Positions 31,447 to 34,102 of a DNA stretch of 34,102 bases are shown piece after piece. The translations under genes and the position numbers were made by a program. Below the pieces are notes generated by a model. That model was not told where the DNA came from. It saw only the letters and a list, made by a program, of their open reading frames with translations, and ran no database searches. Positions within the stretch are counted from its first letter, which is position 1; each line of letters begins with the position of its first letter. Source of the stretch: Oleispira sp. (lineage in GTDB: Bacteria; Pseudomonadota; Gammaproteobacteria; Pseudomonadales; Oceanobacteraceae); the NCBI GenBank assembly GCA_002708475.1, contig PAOL01000056.1, positions 19,135-53,236 on the forward strand. The letters are read 5' to 3'.

Positions 31447-34102
31447 AAATATTACAAACCGATAGCTTTCCCCTGCTAGGAAAACGTTTGATTGAAGCCA
31501 GTGCGGGGACAGGAAAAACCTATACCATCGCCAACTTGTATTTACGCTTGTTATTGGCGGATTTTCAGTTAGAAAAGCCGAGAGAATTAGCACTTCAACC
31601 TGTAGATCGAATTCTTGTTGTAACGTTTACACGTGCGGCGACGGAAGAGTTGAGAGGGCGTATTCGTGATCGCATTCGTGATTTATACGAAGATGTTTTA
31701 CGTTTAGAACAGGATCCAGAGGATAAAAATAATCAGATAGATCCCTATATTAAAGCGTTAATAGAACGGACAAAAGATAACTTCTACAACACGCAACAGC
31801 CGAATAAATTATTGCTGACTGACTGGCTACAAGCCAATCTTGCGCAGATGGATGAATCGTCGGTATTTACCATTCATGGATTCTGTCAGCGAATCTTAAA
31901 ACAATTTGCCTTTGATAGCGGCGTTGGTTTCGAATCAGAAATGATCTTGGATGCGCAAGAATACTTAAGGCGAGCAGCTCAAGATTATTGGCGTGAACTC
32001 GCTTACCCAATGGACCAAGAACAACTCAGTGCTTTACTTGGGCAGATCTCTAGCCCTGAAGATGTTTTTTGGAAAGTTCGGGGTTGGTTGCAACATGATG
32101 ATATTGAACTGCTGCCAAAAGCAAAAGCCGATATTGATTTTCCGACAGCATGGAAATCGGCTAAAACGAGTTATGACAGCGCCTTAAAGGCATGGCAGGA
32201 ATTTTCAACCCAAGATGCTAATGATTTAATTGAAAACTCTGGTGTTGATAAACGCAGCTTCTCTAAAACGACCCGACCTAAGCGCATAGCCGCGGCAAAG
32301 GTTTTCTTCAGTGAGTTAACTTCCTTTAATGGCAAGATCCCTAAAGACGTTTTGGAGCTTGGCCAAGAAAACCTGTTTACTAAAACAAAGAAAGGTGAAG
32401 CCCCTGAGCATAAAGCCTTTCGTTTAATCGATCAGTTAGCGGTAGATTGTGAGCAAATGACTGCGGTTTTGCCGCATCACATGCTTGCGCAAGTGAAAGC
32501 TAAATTCTGGGCTTCTATGGAGCAGGCGAATTTAATGAATCCTGATGATTTATTACGTTTGTTAGCCAATGCTTTGAATGGTTCTCATGGGGCTTCTCTT
32601 GCAGAACATATTCGCCGCCAGTATCCATTTGCCATGATTGATGAATTTCAAGATACCGACTCTTTACAGTATGAAATCTTTAATCAGGTTTATCACACGC
32701 AAGAGGGTATAGAAGCCAGCTCTGGGCTTTATATGATTGGCGATCCTAAACAAGCAATTTATAGCTTTCGTGGCGCCGATATTTTTACCTATCTACAAGC
32801 GGGTAAGTCGTTAGATGAAAATAGTCGCTTTACACTAAATAAAAACTGGCGCAGTCACAGTGATTTAGTTTCTGCGACCAATGAATTGTTTTCTCGTCAT
32901 CCAGAGCCGTTTGTTTTACCAGGGAAAATTGAATTTCAATCGGTATTGGCGGCTGGCAATTCTGATGATGGCTATTTTCACTATCGTGAAGAAGAGAAGT
33001 GCGCTCCGCTAAATATCTTATTAAATTCAGAGGGCACTAATCGTGATGGTGGGCGTTATAACGCTGCTGAAATGTGCGCTAAGAGTATTCAACAGTTACT
33101 GTTGAAGTCTTGTTTAAAAGAGAGGGCTGTAACTGCCGGTGATATTGCTGTTTTAGTGCATAACCGTAAACAAGCTAAATTAGTTAAAGATAATTTAAAA
33201 AATCTCGGTATTAATAGTGTCTTTTTATCTCGAGATAGCGTTTTAAATTCGATGGAAGCCCGTGACTTATTACGTTGGTTAACCGCTATTGCTGAACCGC
33301 AGAATGAACGCTTATTACGTAATGCCCTTGCGTGTGAAAGTTTAAATTATAATGCTGAATATTTAGCGTCGTTATTAGAAGATGAAGTTCGCTGGGAAGC
33401 TGAACTGGCTCAGCTGTACTTATTACGAGACCGTTTTAATCAGCGTGGTGTAATGGCATTCTTGATGGCTTGGTTAGAAATGAAGCCTTGTCTTATAAGC
33501 GAAGGCGCTGAAATAGATTCAGCCGAATCTTTTGCAGTGCGATTACGAAAACAAGTTGATGGTGAACGTAAGCTAACCAACTTCTTGCATTTGGGAGAAG
33601 TGCTGCAGCAAGCGAGCCGAGAGCTGGGTGTTCAATCGGGTTTTTATAATACCGACGGAAAGGGTTTATTAACGTTATTGCGTTGGTATTCTGAGCGCTG
33701 CCAAAATGCATTATTGCATCAATCGGAAGAACAGCAAATTCGCCTAGAAAGTGATGCTAACCTAGTGCAGATTGTCACCATTCATAAGAGTAAAGGCTTG
33801 CAGTACCCTGTGGTGTTTTTACCTTTCTGTTGGGATGAAGATAATAACGCAGTCAAATTTGATGCGCTTTATCATATTGAAAAAACGCAGGAAGAAGGGC
33901 ATGCTCGTTCAGTATTAACCATTAATACTAAGCCCGATACTGATGTTAAGAAAAAGCATGTAGCTGAAGTACGTGCTGAGGCCATGCGCTTATTATATGT
34001 TGCGTTAACCCGAGCAGAGCAAGCCTGTTTTGTGCAATTAGAGAATGTTCAAAAGTATTCTAAAGGCGCTTTAATGAATTCTGCGATTGGGTATTTGCTT
34101 GA
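31443..34102 (+). CDS. recB: RecBCD exonuclease V, RecB (beta) subunit (5' part)
   Basis: 886 residues are visible and the frame stays open to the last base; E. coli RecB is 1180 aa, so the C-terminal nuclease domain is missing only because the window ends. SF1 helicase motifs are in order: Walker A A-S-A-G-T-G-K-T (about residues 19-26), motif Ia V-T-F-T-R-A-A-T-E-E-L, motif II D-E-F-Q-D-T-D (400-406), motif III G-D-P-K-Q-A-I-Y-S-F-R-G-A-D (433-446), N-W-R-S-H (about 467), motif V V-T-I-H-K-S-K-G-L-Q (778-787) and motif VI L-L-Y-V-A-L-T-R-A-E (850-859). All core residues are present. Its AAGGAGGG ribosome binding site (31427-31434) lies inside recC. recD may follow outside the window. Confidence 0.96.
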   Translation, partial: MKILQTDSFPLLGKRLIEASAGTGKTYTIANLYLRLLLADFQLEKPRELALQPVDRILVVTFTRAATEELRGRIRDRIRDLYEDVLRLEQDPEDKNNQIDPYIKALIERTKDNFYNTQQPNKLLLTDWLQANLAQMDESSVFTIHGFCQRILKQFAFDSGVGFESEMILDAQEYLRRAAQDYWRELAYPMDQEQLSALLGQISSPEDVFWKVRGWLQHDDIELLPKAKADIDFPTAWKSAKTSYDSALKAWQEFSTQDANDLIENSGVDKRSFSKTTRPKRIAAAKVFFSELTSFNGKIPKDVLELGQENLFTKTKKGEAPEHKAFRLIDQLAVDCEQMTAVLPHHMLAQVKAKFWASMEQANLMNPDDLLRLLANALNGSHGASLAEHIRRQYPFAMIDEFQDTDSLQYEIFNQVYHTQEGIEASSGLYMIGDPKQAIYSFRGADIFTYLQAGKSLDENSRFTLNKNWRSHSDLVSATNELFSRHPEPFVLPGKIEFQSVLAAGNSDDGYFHYREEEKCAPLNILLNSEGTNRDGGRYNAAEMCAKSIQQLLLKSCLKERAVTAGDIAVLVHNRKQAKLVKDNLKNLGINSVFLSRDSVLNSMEARDLLRWLTAIAEPQNERLLRNALACESLNYNAEYLASLLEDEVRWEAELAQLYLLRDRFNQRGVMAFLMAWLEMKPCLISEGAEIDSAESFAVRLRKQVDGERKLTNFLHLGEVLQQASRELGVQSGFYNTDGKGLLTLLRWYSERCQNALLHQSEEQQIRLESDANLVQIVTIHKSKGLQYPVVFLPFCWDEDNNAVKFDALYHIEKTQEEGHARSVLTINTKPDTDVKKKHVAEVRAEAMRLLYVALTRAEQACFVQLENVQKYSKGALMNSAIGYLL

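Noticed and set aside
31993-33711. Short ORFs at 31993-32187 (plus) and 33493-33711 (minus).
   Set aside because: Both lie inside the open recB frame, whose helicase motifs are continuous across them.
1-34102. CRISPR arrays, tRNA or rRNA genes, insertion sequences, prophage or integron parts.
   Set aside because: No spaced repeats, cloverleaf sequences, transposase or integrase motifs, or terminal inverted repeats were seen on either strand.

Overview
The window reads as chromosomal DNA of a moderately AT-rich, probably marine gammaproteobacterium. Evidence for this is a recC-recB pair, a Vibrio/Shewanella-style TonB2/TtpC operon, E. coli-like Pho boxes, Sec and Tat lipoproteins, and class II lysyl-tRNA synthetase next to ung. 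An Oceanospirillales-like host is my guess, not something the sequence proves. I see no IS element, integrase, tRNA, rRNA, CRISPR array or phage gene. No gene-free gap exceeds 300 bases; the largest are 1621-1872 and 19933-20185.

Region 1 (1-1620) is housekeeping: the 3' part of lysS, then ung 21 bases later.

Region 2 (1873-13055) is a set of seven same-strand genes, all for predicted Sec-exported proteins. Six are small to mid-size and carry, just after the signal peptide, versions of one motif (an acidic D-D-x-x-L stretch, then V-S-G-Q-S-G-I). The first three also share a C-terminal signature (P-x-SYL-x-(I/V)-x-G-(H/K)-stop). They surround a 1743-residue protein with C-type-lectin-like modules, a LamG-like domain and several Calx-beta-like domains. 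The last gene resembles the FilA/DUF6160 proteins that I recall from Acinetobacter 'putative pilus system' loci. The set looks like a poorly described surface or adhesive system. No usher, chaperone, secretion pore or sortase is encoded nearby. A strong terminator closes it.

Region 3 (13253-15041) holds a leucine-rich-repeat lipoprotein on the minus strand and a LysR-type regulator on the plus strand.

Region 4 (15072-27713) looks like one phosphate-starvation nutrient-uptake system. It contains a large TonB-dependent receptor, a predicted beta-helical surface lipoprotein, a six-gene energising operon (DUF3450, TtpC, ExbB, ExbD, TonB, TPR), and a Tat-exported PhoD-like phosphatase. Three separate promoters in front of the receptor, the lipoprotein and the operon carry Pho-box-like 7-base units repeated every 11 bases. 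The inferred scheme is that PhoB induces a dedicated TonB complex, its receptor and its lipoprotein partner, while PhoD releases phosphate from esters.

Region 5 (27838-34102) is recC followed by recB, overlapping by four bases. recB runs off the window.
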